64,000 bases of DNA from Lysobacter firmicutimachus (lineage in GTDB: Bacteria > Pseudomonadota > Gammaproteobacteria > Xanthomonadales > Xanthomonadaceae), in NCBI RefSeq assembly GCF_037027445.1, contig NZ_JBANDL010000002.1, positions 3,782,001 to 3,846,000 on the forward strand, read 5' to 3'. The translations under genes and the position numbers were made by a program. This document shows positions 19,694 to 28,442 of this stretch, in pieces. The notes beneath the pieces are model-generated. The model had not been told where the DNA came from. It did not search any database and saw nothing but the letters and a program-made list of their open reading frames with translations. Each line of letters begins with the position of its first letter. Position 1 is the stretch's first letter.

Positions 19694-21403
19694 ATGCGGC
19701 AGGAATTCCAGGGTCACGGCGCCTCCCGCGGCAGCGCGCTCGGCCGCGCCCGGGTCCGCCTGCCGCACGCGCTGGAAGTCGCCGAAGAACGCATCGCTCA
19801 ACACCAGGTCGAGGCCGAGCTGGGCCGGCTGCACGCCGCGATCGACAGCGTGCGCCAGGAAATGCACGCCCTGCGCGAGCGCCTGCACGGCGCCCTGGCC
19901 CACGAGGTCGGCGAATTCCTCGATCTGCACACCCTGCTGCTCGACGACCCCGAGCTGCTGCAGGGCCTGGACGAACTGATCCGCACCGGCCATTACGCCG
20001 CCGACTACGCTCTGCGCCTGCAGCGCGACCGCATCGCCTCGGTGTTCGAGGCGATGGACGACGCCTATTTCCGCAGCCGCGTGGACGACATCGACCAGGT
20101 GATCGGGCGCATCCACGCCGCCCTGCACCGGCGCGACCACGACACCCAGGGCGTGGCCGGCGAGATCCTGGTCACCGACAACGTCGCCCCGGCCGAACTG
20201 GCGCAACTGCAGGCGCAGGGGGTGATGGCGATCGTGACCGCGGCCGGCAGCGCGCTCTCGCACAGCGCGATCCTGGCCCGCAGCCTGCATCTGCCGCTGG
20301 TGGTCGGCGCCGCCCAGGCCCTGCTGAAGATCAACGACGGCGATGCGCTGGTGGTCGACGGCAACACCGGCGCGGTGATCCTGGAGCCCGATGCCGCCGA
20401 TCTGCGCGCGCACCGCGCGCGGGTGCGCGAGCTGGCGCGCGAGCGCAAGCAGTTGCACCGCCTGCGGCGCGAACCCACCCGCACCACCGACGGGGTCGAC
20501 ATCAAGCTCTACGCCAACGCCGAATCGCGCGACGACGTGGCCGAGGCGCACGCGCTGGGCGCGGCCGGGGTCGGCCTGTACCGCACCGAGTTCCTGTTCC
20601 TGCAGCGCAACGAGCTGCCCGACGAGGACGAGCAGTTCCGCGCCTACCGCGATGTGGTCCTGGGCATGACCGGCCGCAGCGTCACCATCCGCACCCTCGA
20701 CCTGGGCGCGGACAAGGCCGACAAGACCGGCCTGGCCTTGCGCGACGAGCCCAACCCGGCCCTGGGCGTGCGCGGCGTGCGCCTGTCGATGGCGCGCGAC
20801 GGCCTGCTCGAGACCCAGTTGCGCGCGATCCTGCGCGCCTCCGGCTACGGCCCGGTGCGGGTGCTGGTACCGATGATCAGCTGCGCCGAGGAAATCCGCA
20901 CCGTGCGCCGGTTGATGCAGCAGGTCGCCGCCGACCTGCGCAAGCAAGGCCACGAGGTCGCCGACAAGATTCCGCTCGGCGCGATGATCGAAGTGCCGGC
21001 CGCGGCGATCGCCCTGCCCGGCTTCATCCATGCCGTCGACTTCCTGTCGATCGGCACCAACGACCTGGTCCAGTACCTGCTCGCCGTCGACCGCAACAAC
21101 GAAGCGCTCGGCAACTTGTACACGCCGCTGCACCCGGCGGTGCTGCGGGTGATCCGCGACGTGATCCGGTTGGCCCGCGCGCGCGGCAAGCCGGTCGCGG
21201 TATGCGGCGAAATGGCCGGCGATGCCGCCTTCGCGCCGCTGCTGCTGGCATTGGGGCTGGAGGAATTCAGCCTGCACCCGGCGACCTTGCTGGAAGTGCG
21301 CCGCGCGATCCGCGGCCTGCATCTGGACAGCCTGCGCAAGCGCGCACCGGCGCTGATGCGCGCACGCGACCGCGCCGGCATCGAGGCCTGGCTGAACGCC
21401 TGA
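19694..21403 (+). CDS. ptsI: PTS enzyme I (phosphoenolpyruvate-protein phosphotransferase)
   Basis: EI transfers phosphate from PEP to HPr. The 569-aa protein has the phosphohistidine domain with His190 in GSALSHSAILARSL, the PEP-binding barrel with LYRTEFLFL, RTLDLGADK and MIEVPAAA, and the catalytic Cys in VCGEMAGD. There is no GAF domain, so it is the sugar-type EI rather than PtsP. No permease genes accompany it, which supports a purely regulatory PTS acting through the two EIIA proteins and HprK. Confidence 0.97.
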   Translation: MRQEFQGHGASRGSALGRARVRLPHALEVAEERIAQHQVEAELGRLHAAIDSVRQEMHALRERLHGALAHEVGEFLDLHTLLLDDPELLQGLDELIRTGHYAADYALRLQRDRIASVFEAMDDAYFRSRVDDIDQVIGRIHAALHRRDHDTQGVAGEILVTDNVAPAELAQLQAQGVMAIVTAAGSALSHSAILARSLHLPLVVGAAQALLKINDGDALVVDGNTGAVILEPDAADLRAHRARVRELARERKQLHRLRREPTRTTDGVDIKLYANAESRDDVAEAHALGAAGVGLYRTEFLFLQRNELPDEDEQFRAYRDVVLGMTGRSVTIRTLDLGADKADKTGLALRDEPNPALGVRGVRLSMARDGLLETQLRAILRASGYGPVRVLVPMISCAEEIRTVRRLMQQVAADLRKQGHEVADKIPLGAMIEVPAAAIALPGFIHAVDFLSIGTNDLVQYLLAVDRNNEALGNLYTPLHPAVLRVIRDVIRLARARGKPVAVCGEMAGDAAFAPLLLALGLEEFSLHPATLLEVRRAIRGLHLDSLRKRAPALMRARDRAGIEAWLNA

Positions 21404-21452
21404 GCGCCGCGGCCGCTCCGGCCCGACGCGCCTTGCCGCGGCCGCGCGCTCG

Positions 21453-21480
21453 ACGGCGGACGGCGGACGGCGGACGGCAG
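21453..21480. repeat. 7-bp tandem repeat (ACGGCGG x3 + variant)
   Basis: Three exact ACGGCGG units and a fourth ACGGCAG lie between ptsI and the mgtE promoter-like hexamer. A heptamer array can vary in number by slippage. Confidence 0.7.
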
Positions 21481-21529
21481 AGACTGGACCGCGGCCCGAT
21501 CCGGGCTGGGCTTTATCGGCACGAGGGGC

Positions 21530-21553
21530 GATAATCCACGCATGAACGTCTGA
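21530..21553 (+). promoter_or_regulatory. GATAAT hexamer and 3-codon mini-ORF in the mgtE leader
   Basis: GATAAT (21530-21535) lies 6 nt before ATG AAC GTC TGA (21542-21553), a complete three-codon frame, 48 nt upstream of the mgtE start. If real, transcription starts at the mini-ORF ATG. It may be a leader peptide or chance. Confidence 0.3.
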
Positions 21554-21601
21554 CTTTCGCCGGCTTCGTGGCCGCGTCCGTCACCTGCGAGGAAGTACCG
21601 C

Positions 21602-22963
21602 ATGGCCGAAGCCGTCCGCCACGACAAGACCGCGCGTCAGCTGCGCCTGCTGTCCGATGCGCTCGACAGCGGCCGCCTCGGACCGGTGCGCCGCCTGGTC
21701 AACACCTTGTCGCCGGCCGAGATCGGCAACCTGCTCGAATCGCTGCCCCCCGGCAAGCGCGTGGTGGTGTGGGGCCTGGTCGACCCCGAGGACGACGGCG
21801 AGGTGCTGGTCCACGTCGGCGACGAAGTGCGCGAAAGCCTGCTCGCGGACATGGACACCGACGAGATCGTCGCCGCGGTCGAAGACCTCGACATCGACGA
21901 CCTCGCCGACCTGGTCGAAGACCTGCCCGACACGGTCATCGACGAAGTCCTCAAGTCGATGGACCGTGAGAACCGCGAGCGCCTGGAGCAGGTGCTGTCC
22001 TACCCGGAGGACACCGCCGGCCGCCTGATGAACCCCGACGTGGTGACGGTGCGCGCCGACACCACCATCGAGGTGGTGCTGCGCTACCTGCGCCTGCGCG
22101 GCGAATTGCCCGAGCACACCGATCACCTGTACGTGGTCAGCCGCCGCCACCAGTACCTGGGCCGGATCGCCCTGGCCGCGCTGCTGACCCACGAGCCCGG
22201 CACGCCGATCAACAAGCTGGTCGACGACGAGCAGCCCGCGATCGACGTCGGCGAGACCGCCGGCGAAGTCGCGCGTCAGTTCTCCGACCACGACTGGATC
22301 AGCGCGCCGGTGGTCGACGACAACAACATCCTGCTCGGCCGCATCACCATCGACGACGTGGTCGACATCATCCGCGAAGAGGCCGAACACCAGGCCCTGA
22401 GCGCGGCAGGTCTGGACGAGGACGAGGATCTGTTCAGCCCGGTGCGGCGCGCGTTCCGGCGCCGCCTGATCTGGTTGTCGGTGAATCTGTGCACCGCCTT
22501 CCTCGCCGCCAGCGTGGTCGGCCAGTTCGAGGACTCCATCGCCCAGTTGGTGGCGCTGGCCGCGCTGATGCCGATCGTCGCCGGCATGGGCGGCAACGCC
22601 GGCACCCAGGTGCTGGCGCTGATGATCCGCGGCCTGGCCCTGGGACAGATCGGCGCGTCCAACGTCTGGACCCTGCTGCGCAAGGAGTTGTCGGTGGCCC
22701 TGATCAACGGCCTCTGCCTCGGCGTCGGCCTGGGCCTGATCGTGCTGCTGTGGTTCCGCCAGCCCGGCCTGTCGCTGGTGATCGGCACCGCGCTGACCAT
22801 CAACCTGCTGACCGCCGCCGCCGGCGGCGTGCTGGTGCCGCTAACCCTCAAGCGCCTGGGCTTCGACCCGGCCCTGGCCGGCGGCGTGATCCTGACCACC
22901 CTGACCGACGTCATGGGCTTCCTCAGCTTCCTCGGCCTGGCGACGCTGATTCTGCTGCGCTGA
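21602..22963 (+). CDS. mgtE: Magnesium transporter MgtE
   Basis: A 453-aa MgtE channel. In order: an N-terminal superhelical domain rich in Asp/Glu (LADMDTDEIVAAVEDLDIDDLADLVEDL in segments), two CBS domains (RLMNPDVVTVRADTTI and PINKLVDDEQPAIDVGETA) that sense cytosolic magnesium, and five transmembrane helices with the pore motif PIVAGMGGNAGTQ. Mg2+ uptake is gated by magnesium binding between the cytosolic domains. It follows ptsI by about 200 bp with its own promoter-like hexamer. Confidence 0.96.
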   Translation: MAEAVRHDKTARQLRLLSDALDSGRLGPVRRLVNTLSPAEIGNLLESLPPGKRVVVWGLVDPEDDGEVLVHVGDEVRESLLADMDTDEIVAAVEDLDIDDLADLVEDLPDTVIDEVLKSMDRENRERLEQVLSYPEDTAGRLMNPDVVTVRADTTIEVVLRYLRLRGELPEHTDHLYVVSRRHQYLGRIALAALLTHEPGTPINKLVDDEQPAIDVGETAGEVARQFSDHDWISAPVVDDNNILLGRITIDDVVDIIREEAEHQALSAAGLDEDEDLFSPVRRAFRRRLIWLSVNLCTAFLAASVVGQFEDSIAQLVALAALMPIVAGMGGNAGTQVLALMIRGLALGQIGASNVWTLLRKELSVALINGLCLGVGLGLIVLLWFRQPGLSLVIGTALTINLLTAAAGGVLVPLTLKRLGFDPALAGGVILTTLTDVMGFLSFLGLATLILLR

Positions 22964-23103
22964 GGCGACCGCGTTCGCCGCGACCGATTGCTGCGGCATC
23001 GCCGTTGGGCGACCCGTGCCGCGCCGATCTCGTCCTGCCGAAGCGCTCGCGCCGTCCTGCCTTCGTGCGATTCGAGGGCGACGCCCGCGCACACCGCTTC
23101 GCC

Positions 23104-23242
23104 GTCGCGGCTCGCGCCGCTCCTACAGGGCGGCACCGCTTCTTGTAGGAGCGGCGTGAGCTGCGACCGCCGAAGCGACACCCTTCCATGCCACCGTCAA
23201 CGCTCCCGAAGCCATGGGAGTAGGAACGACGCAAGTCGCGAC
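23104..23242. repeat. REP-like GTAGGAGCGGCG(T/C)GAG element cluster
   Basis: Arm 23104-23128 and arm 23144-23167 (TGTAGGAGCGGCGTGAGC core) are near-perfect inverted copies separated by 15 nt. A third, degenerate direct copy lies at 23219-23242. This matches the dispersed palindromic repeats common in Xanthomonadaceae and pseudomonads. It fills most of the 456-bp gap between mgtE and the hydrolase gene; nothing else was recognised in that gap. Confidence 0.8.
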
Positions 23243-23419
23243 CGCGCCGCGTCGAACCGCCACGCACGCGGCATGAGCCGGCGCTGCGCCAGCCCGCCCC
23301 CTCCAAGCCGCGACCCACGTCCTTGAACGCGGCCGCGAAACGTGCCGATCATGCTTCCAGGCAAGTTCCGGAGCGCGCCGATAGCGCCGTGTCGGCTGCC
23401 TCCGTCCACGAGTGCCGCC

Positions 23420-24151
23420 ATGCCCGATCTTCGCGAACACGGCTGTTTCCTGGAACGCGAACTGCCGCTCGCCGACGGCGCGCTGCATCGCTATCAGGTG
23501 TTCGTGCCCTCGCGCCGTGCCGGCGGCGAGCGGCCGCCGCTGATCCTGTTCCTGCACGGCTCCGGCGAACGCGGCGACGACAACCGGCGCCAGCTCGAGG
23601 TGGGCCTGGGCCCGGTGATCCGCGCCCGCATGGACGAGTTCCCGGCGATCGCGGTGTTTCCGCAAATGCACGCCGACCGCGACGACCCCGGCCACTACGC
23701 TTTCACCGCCCTGGCGATCCTCGAGCACGCTCAGGCCGAGTTCGCTCCCGATCCGCAACGCATCCTGCTGACCGGCCTGTCGATGGGCGGATTTCTCAGC
23801 TACGAGTTGGCGCTGATGCAGCCGGAGCGGTTCGCGGCGATCGCGCCGATCTGCGGCGGCTTCGACCCGCCGCATGGCTGGAACCCTCGCCGCATCGCCG
23901 CGCTCGGCGGCGTCACGACGCTGGACGATGCGGCGCGGCGGCTGGCGTCGACGCCGCTGTGGATCTTCCACGGCGCCCGCGACGACATCGTGCTGCCGGA
24001 ACGCTCGCGCGAAATGATCGCGGCGCTGCGCCGCGCCGGCTCGAACGCCCGTTACACCGAGTTCGCCGACGTCGGCCACAACGCCTGGGATCGCGCCTAT
24101 GCGATGGCCGAGCTGTGGGATTGGTTGTGGATGCGGCGGCGGGATTGGTGA
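23420..24151 (+). CDS. Alpha/beta hydrolase (carboxylesterase/phospholipase type)
   Basis: A 243-aa cytosolic serine hydrolase resembling PHB-depolymerase-like esterases. Visible are the oxyanion-hole segment LILFLHGSGERGDDN, the nucleophile elbow GLSMGG, an Asp in HGARDDIVLP and the catalytic His in DVGHNAWDRAY. The start ATG 23420 (MPDLREHG) was chosen because homology-like sequence begins there; the frame is open to 23342. The last codons, Arg-Asp-Trp-stop, are encoded by the left arm of a GGGATT repeat, so the C-terminus was probably altered by the element. The substrate is unknown. Confidence 0.88.
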   Translation: MPDLREHGCFLERELPLADGALHRYQVFVPSRRAGGERPPLILFLHGSGERGDDNRRQLEVGLGPVIRARMDEFPAIAVFPQMHADRDDPGHYAFTALAILEHAQAEFAPDPQRILLTGLSMGGFLSYELALMQPERFAAIAPICGGFDPPHGWNPRRIAALGGVTTLDDAARRLASTPLWIFHGARDDIVLPERSREMIAALRRAGSNARYTEFADVGHNAWDRAYAMAELWDWLWMRRRDW

Positions 24152-24267
24152 TTCGGGATTGGGGATTCGCAAAAGCGGATTCGGAATTGCGAACCCTATC
24201 CAGCGCAAGCTCACGCCACCGCGCCAGCGCTCAACCAATCCCGAATCCCGAATCCCCAATCCCGGCC
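24141..24267. repeat. GGGATT-family intergenic inverted repeat, copy 4
   Basis: The left arm (24141-24169) supplies the stop codon of the hydrolase gene. The right arm (24235-24267) ends 2 nt before the stop of phnA on the opposite strand. The spacer is about 65 nt and begins with a GCAAAAGCGGA motif. It therefore sits exactly between two convergent 3' ends. Confidence 0.9.
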
Positions 24268-24269
24268 AC

Positions 24270-24482
24270 TCAGGCCTTCTTGACGAACTCGGTGCGCAGC
24301 ACCAGGCCCTTGACCTTGTCGACGTTGCACTCGATCAGCTCTTCGTCGTCGGTCAGGCGGATGTTCTTGCACAAGGTGCCGCGCTTGAGCGTCACCGAAG
24401 TGCCCTTGACCTTGAGGTCCTTGATCACCAGTACCGAATCGCCGTCGGCGAGTGCCGTGCCGTTGCTGTCTTTCACGATCAT
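24270..24482 (-). CDS. PhnA/YjdM-type protein, C-terminal domain only
   Basis: A 70-aa protein matching the C-terminal SH3-like domain of PhnA (YjdM): MIVKDSNGTALADGDSVLVI, DLKVKGTSVTLKRGT and IRLTDDEELIECNVDKVKGLVL. E. coli YjdM is about 111 aa with an N-terminal zinc ribbon; that ribbon is absent here, and no start upstream could add it. The physiological function of this family is unclear despite the historic phosphonate name. A Shine-Dalgarno GAAGGAGAG precedes the ATG. Confidence 0.88.
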   Translation of the reverse strand: MIVKDSNGTALADGDSVLVIKDLKVKGTSVTLKRGTLCKNIRLTDDEELIECNVDKVKGLVLRTEFVKKA

Positions 24483-24500
24483 TGCGCTCTCCTTCGAGCT

Positions 24501-24532
24501 AAAACGACGCGGCCGCGCAAAGCGCGGCCGCG
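24501..24532 (-). terminator. Intrinsic terminator after pyrB
   Basis: On the minus strand CGCGGCCGCGC, loop TTT, GCGCGGCCGCG is followed by TCGTTTT. It ends the algH-ruvX-pyrB operon just before phnA. Confidence 0.8.
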
Positions 24533-24553
24533 ACGGAAAAACGGTGCCGCGGC

Positions 24554-25489
24554 TCAGCCCTTGAGCAGGGCTTCGAGCACGGCCATGCGCACGGCGACGC
24601 CGTTGGCGACCTGGGTCAGGATCAGCGACTGCGGGCCGTCGGCGACTTCGTCGGTGATTTCCACGCCGCGGTTCATCGGCCCGGGATGCATCACCACCGC
24701 ATCGGCAGCGGCGCGCTTGAGGCGGGTCGCGGTCAGGCCGTAGTCGCGATGGTAGTCGTCGAGCGAGGACACCAGCCCTTCTTCCATGCGTTCGCGCTGC
24801 AGGCGCAACATCATCGCCGCGTCCACGCCTTCCAGCGCCGCATCGAGGTCGTGGGTGACGATGCAGCCGTCCAGAGTGCCGTCGTCGGGCAGCAGCGAAG
24901 CCGGTCCGCAGACCCGGATCTCGCCGGCACCGAGCGCTCGCAGCGCCTGCAGGTCGGAGCGGGCCACACGCGAGTGCTTGACGTCGCCGACCATGGCCAC
25001 GCGCAGTTGCGAGAAATCGCGGCCCTTGGCCTGGCGCAGGGTCAGCATGTCGAGCAGGCCCTGGGTCGGGTGCGCGCTGCGGCCGTCGCCGGCGTTGACC
25101 AGGCAGCTGCCGGGCCGCGCCTGCTGCGCCAGCGCGGCGACCGCGCCGTCTTCGCGATGACGGATCACGAAGCCGCGCACGCCCATCGCTTCGATGTTCT
25201 TGAACGTGTCGAGCGCGGTCTCGCCCTTGCTGGTCGAGGAGGTCGAGGCGTCGAAGTTGAGCACGTGCGCGCCGAGCTGCTGCGCGGCCAACTGGAAGCT
25301 CAGCCGGGTCCGGGTCGAGGGCTCGAAAAACAGGGTGCAGACCGCGATGCCGGCCAGGGCGCGGCTGTCGTAATGGCCTTCGGCGAAGGCCTGGGCGCGG
25401 ATCAGCAGCGCCTCCAGCGATTCGCGCGTGGCGTCGGCCAGGCTCAGCAAGTGGCGCGAGCCGAGGGTAGCGTGGGCGGTCGTGTTCAT
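24554..25489 (-). CDS. pyrB: Aspartate carbamoyltransferase catalytic subunit
   Basis: PyrB condenses carbamoyl phosphate and aspartate, the committed pyrimidine step. The 311-aa protein has the carbamoyl-phosphate motif FFEPSTRTRLSF, TSKGETALDT, HPTQGLLDML, GDVKHSRVARS and the C-terminal HPGPMNRGVEI. Length is normal. It overlaps ruvX by 4 nt (ATGA) as the last gene of the algH-ruvX-pyrB operon, a conserved order in pseudomonads and xanthomonads. No pyrC-like subunit follows. Confidence 0.97.
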   Translation of the reverse strand: MNTTAHATLGSRHLLSLADATRESLEALLIRAQAFAEGHYDSRALAGIAVCTLFFEPSTRTRLSFQLAAQQLGAHVLNFDASTSSTSKGETALDTFKNIEAMGVRGFVIRHREDGAVAALAQQARPGSCLVNAGDGRSAHPTQGLLDMLTLRQAKGRDFSQLRVAMVGDVKHSRVARSDLQALRALGAGEIRVCGPASLLPDDGTLDGCIVTHDLDAALEGVDAAMMLRLQRERMEEGLVSSLDDYHRDYGLTATRLKRAAADAVVMHPGPMNRGVEITDEVADGPQSLILTQVANGVAVRMAVLEALLKG

Positions 25490-25965
25490 GCGTTGGAAAC
25501 GTGTTCGATGTCGGTGGCGTCGTCGGGAGCGGCCAGCCAGCGCTCGACGATGACCGCGGCGGCCACCGCGTCCAGCGCTTCGGCGTCGCGGCGGCGCTTG
25601 CGTCCCTCGGCGCGGTCGGCGGCGAAGCGATGCGCCGCTTCGATCGAACTGGAGCGTTCGTCGACCAGCACCACCGGCAGGCGGTAGCGGGCGCGGAGCT
25701 GACGGGCGAAGGCGTGAGCGCGGGCGCGGGCCGGCTGGTCGCCGCCCTCCAGGGTCATCGGGTCGCCGACGATCAGACCGTCGGGACGCCATTCCTTGTG
25801 CAGGCGGTCGATCGCGCTCCAGTCCGGGCCGGCGCCGTGGACGTCGATCACCGCCAGCGCGCGCGCGCCGTGGCCGAACGCGCTGGCCACCGCGACGCCG
25901 ATGCGTCGCGCGCCTACATCGAAACCCAGGACGGTGCCGTCTCGTCGAATCGCCGCCGGACTCAT
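25486..25965 (-). CDS. ruvX: Holliday-junction resolvase-like protein RuvX (YqgF)
   Basis: RuvX is an RNase H-fold nuclease implicated in 16S rRNA 5' maturation and possibly junction resolution. The 159-aa protein shows [15 protein letters not shown] (first catalytic Asp), [18 protein letters not shown] (catalytic Glu) and [12 protein letters not shown] (last Asp). Both ends overlap neighbours by 4 nt, with algH before and pyrB after. Confidence 0.95.
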   Translation of the reverse strand: MSPAAIRRDGTVLGFDVGARRIGVAVASAFGHGARALAVIDVHGAGPDWSAIDRLHKEWRPDGLIVGDPMTLEGGDQPARARAHAFARQLRARYRLPVVLVDERSSSIEAAHRFAADRAEGRKRRRDAEALDAVAAAVIVERWLAAPDDATDIEHVSNA

Positions 25966-26528
25966 GCGTGCCCGGCGTAGTCGGCCAGGTGGGCGAAATC
26001 GACGCCGATGCGGCCTGCCGCGGCGTGCCAGCGCGCGTCCAGCGGCAGTTGGAACAGCAGTTCGGCATCGGCCGGCGCGGTCAGCCAGTCGTTTTCGGTG
26101 ATTTCGTGCTCGAGCTGGCCCGAACCCCAGCCGGCGCAACCCAGCGCGACGATCGCGTTGGACGGGCCTTCTCCCTTGGCCATCGCTTCGAGGATGTCGC
26201 GCGAAGTGGTCAGGAACAGGTCGTTGCCGATGACCAGGGTCGAATCCCAGCGCGTGCCGCCGTCGTGGAGGACGAAGCCGCGCTCGGGATGCACCGGGCC
26301 GCCGGCCAGGACGATCTGCGCGCGCAGTCGCTCGTCGCCGCCGTCCACGCCCATCTGCCCGAACACCTCGCCGAGGGTGTACTCGGAGGGGCGGTTGACG
26401 ACGATGCCCATGGCGCCGTCGTTGTCGTGCTGGCAGATCAGCGCCACGCTGCGCGAGAAGTTGGTGTCGGCCAACGCGGGCAGCGCGATCAGGACCTGGT
26501 TCGCGAGGGGTGTGGGCATGGCGGACAT
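25962..26528 (-). CDS. algH: AlgH/YqgE-family protein
   Basis: A 188-aa UPF0301 protein of unknown biochemical role, linked to alginate regulation in Pseudomonas only by name. It has [40 protein letters not shown] and [16 protein letters not shown]. Three ATGs are possible: 26537, 26528 (MSAMPTP) and 26519 (MPTP). I chose 26528 because TAGAAT at 26536-26541 (minus strand) lies 7 nt before it, so an mRNA would begin at or near that ATG. It heads the algH-ruvX-pyrB operon. Confidence 0.93.
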   Translation of the reverse strand: MSAMPTPLANQVLIALPALADTNFSRSVALICQHDNDGAMGIVVNRPSEYTLGEVFGQMGVDGGDERLRAQIVLAGGPVHPERGFVLHDGGTRWDSTLVIGNDLFLTTSRDILEAMAKGEGPSNAIVALGCAGWGSGQLEHEITENDWLTAPADAELLFQLPLDARWHAAAGRIGVDFAHLADYAGHA

Positions 26529-26535
26529 GGGTCGC

Positions 26536-26541
26536 ATTCTA
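26536..26541 (-). promoter_or_regulatory. -10-like TAGAAT directly before algH
   Basis: TAGAAT on the minus strand, 7 nt before the ATG at 26528, predicts a leaderless transcript. No -35 consensus is obvious. Confidence 0.4.
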
Positions 26542-26712
26542 GCCTGCCCGGCGTGAATTCGGCGCCGGTCCGCGCACGTTTCGTCGATCCGGGGCGTCCC
26601 CGCGGGCCGCGGACCGCCCTGCCCGGCCGTCGCCCCCCGACCCCGCCGTACGGCCCTGGATTCGATGTGCGCGGCGCACGACAATCCAGGGCCGCGCTCT
26701 CTCGAGGTCCCC

Positions 26713-27327
26713 ATGTCGGGCTATTGCGACATCGCTCCGGGTCACCCGGTCCACGGCCATTACCACGATCACGAATACGGCTTCCCGCAGCGCGAGGAAA
26801 CTGACCTGTTCGAGCGCCTGATCCTGGAAATCAACCAGGCCGGGCTGAGCTGGGAGACCATCCTGCGCAAGCGCGAAGGCTTCCGCCGCGCCTACCACGG
26901 TTTCGACGTCGATCGCGTCGCCGGCTACGGCGAGGCCGACCGTCTGCGCCTGCTCGAAGACGCCGGCATCATCCGCAACCGGCTCAAGGTCGACGCAGCG
27001 ATCCACAATGCCGGGGTCGTGCAGGGCCTGCGCGACAGCCACGGCGGCTTCGCCGCGTGGCTGGACGCGCACCAGTTGCTCGACGGCAAGCCTCGCGACA
27101 AGGCCGGCTGGGTCAAGCTGTTCAAACGCACGTTTCGTTTCACTGGCGGCGAGATCACCGGTGAGTTCCTGATGAGCCTGAGTTATCTGCCGGGCGCGCA
27201 CCGCGAAAGCTGCCCGGCCTACCGCCGGATCGAGGCCGTCGGCCCGTATTGGCGTCGCGCGCAGGCGCTGGCCGGCGGCCCCCGGGTGGCCTCGGCCAAG
27301 ACCCCGCGCCGGGGGACGGCCAGGTGA
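26713..27327 (+). CDS. tag: DNA-3-methyladenine glycosylase I
   Basis: Tag excises 3-methyladenine from alkylated DNA. The 204-aa protein keeps the zinc-snap ligands: Cys5 near the N-terminus, His18 in YHDHEYG, and the C-terminal His and Cys in GAHRESCP. The helix-hairpin-helix-like core has [18 protein letters not shown]. The C-terminus carries about 20 extra basic residues. The start ATG 26713 matches the family; the frame is open to 26665. The stop overlaps the next gene's GTG. Confidence 0.95.
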   Translation: MSGYCDIAPGHPVHGHYHDHEYGFPQREETDLFERLILEINQAGLSWETILRKREGFRRAYHGFDVDRVAGYGEADRLRLLEDAGIIRNRLKVDAAIHNAGVVQGLRDSHGGFAAWLDAHQLLDGKPRDKAGWVKLFKRTFRFTGGEITGEFLMSLSYLPGAHRESCPAYRRIEAVGPYWRRAQALAGGPRVASAKTPRRGTAR

Positions 27328-28442
27328 GCGCCGGCCCGGTCGGGCGCGGTGCGGCCAGGGCGGCCGCATGGATCGCCGCAGGCGCCCTCGCCGGCCCCGC
27401 GCCTGCCGCCCCGCCGACCGACGCGCACACCCTGCTCGAACGCCTGGCCGACCGGATCGCCGCCCTGCCCGCCGACGAGCCGATGCCGGTCGACCGAACG
27501 CTGGAGCGTTACCTCGACCGCAGCGGGATCGCGCTGCGGGTCGAACAGGACGACGACGCCCGTACACTCCAGCGCAAGCGCCCGCCGGGCCTGTCCGATG
27601 CGGAATGGCGGGCCTTCGTCGAGGCCTGGAGCGCCGGCGCGATCGCGGTCGAATCGGAGAGCGGCGGCGCCGCCCTGACCTTCCTGGACTTGGACGAAGA
27701 CGGCCGACGCGACCTGATCCTGGATCAGTACGTCGGCGGCACCGGCTTGTATTCGTACCTTTCGACCCTGCGCAACGACCCGGCAACGGGGTACACCGAC
27801 GGCGGCGCGACGTTCTCGATCAACGGCCGCGGCGGCGACCAGGCGGTGTATTGGCTGCGCATCGACGGTCGCAGTTACGTCGCTTACCGCGACAGCGTGT
27901 ACGGGCGCGATACGCTGACCTTGCAGCGGCCGATGACGCCGGCGCCGGCCGCGGCCGCGACGCGGCCGGCGCTGGTGGTGCGTTACCGCTATCGTCATCG
28001 GGTCCTGCCAGCGACCGCGGACGCGCGCCGCGACGATGCCGTGCAGACGGCGCTCGACGCCGATGCGGATTTCGCCGCCGCCGCCGATGGCGCCTTGGCC
28101 GAGGTACGACTGCATCGCGACGGCAGCCAGCGTCTGCCCGACCCCGAAGCGCGTTGCCCGGCGCCGCCGGGCACGCCGGCCGACGAGGACGTCTGGCCCT
28201 GGCACGGCGCCGGCCATTACAGCTTCGACTTCGCCGCGATCACGCGCGTGCGCACGCCCCGCGCCTGCTACGCGGCGATAGTCATCGCCTTTCGCAGCAG
28301 CTATCTGAAGTCCCACGCCGACTGTTGCATGCTGTGGGTGCAGACCGCGCCCGGCGACGCCATCGCCGAGCGTCCGCTGCACACGCAGCGCTGGCGCGAG
28401 GAGATCGCGGTCGAATGGGTCGATGCGGGCGGCGGGGAATAG
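27324..28442 (+). CDS. Hypothetical exported protein
   Basis: A 372-aa protein starting at a GTG that overlaps the tag stop (GTGA), so it is translationally coupled. The N-terminus is signal-peptide-like (AAAWIAAGALAGPAPAAPP). The middle has a calcium-loop-like stretch, FLDLDEDGRRDLILDQYVGG, reminiscent of FG-GAP/VCBS or EF-hand loops, followed by beta-rich sequence. Several Cys (CYAAI, CCMLW) could form disulphides in the periplasm. I do not recognise a family. Codon use matches its neighbours. Confidence 0.7.
   Translation: MSAGPVGRGAARAAAWIAAGALAGPAPAAPPTDAHTLLERLADRIAALPADEPMPVDRTLERYLDRSGIALRVEQDDDARTLQRKRPPGLSDAEWRAFVEAWSAGAIAVESESGGAALTFLDLDEDGRRDLILDQYVGGTGLYSYLSTLRNDPATGYTDGGATFSINGRGGDQAVYWLRIDGRSYVAYRDSVYGRDTLTLQRPMTPAPAAAATRPALVVRYRYRHRVLPATADARRDDAVQTALDADADFAAAADGALAEVRLHRDGSQRLPDPEARCPAPPGTPADEDVWPWHGAGHYSFDFAAITRVRTPRACYAAIVIAFRSSYLKSHADCCMLWVQTAPGDAIAERPLHTQRWREEIAVEWVDAGGGE

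Noticed and set aside
19595..21322. 575-codon minus-strand frame opposite ptsI
   Set aside because: Antisense shadow of a canonical enzyme I gene.
21453..21480. Heptamer array as a CRISPR-like repeat
   Set aside because: Units are contiguous with no spacers and no cas genes occur.
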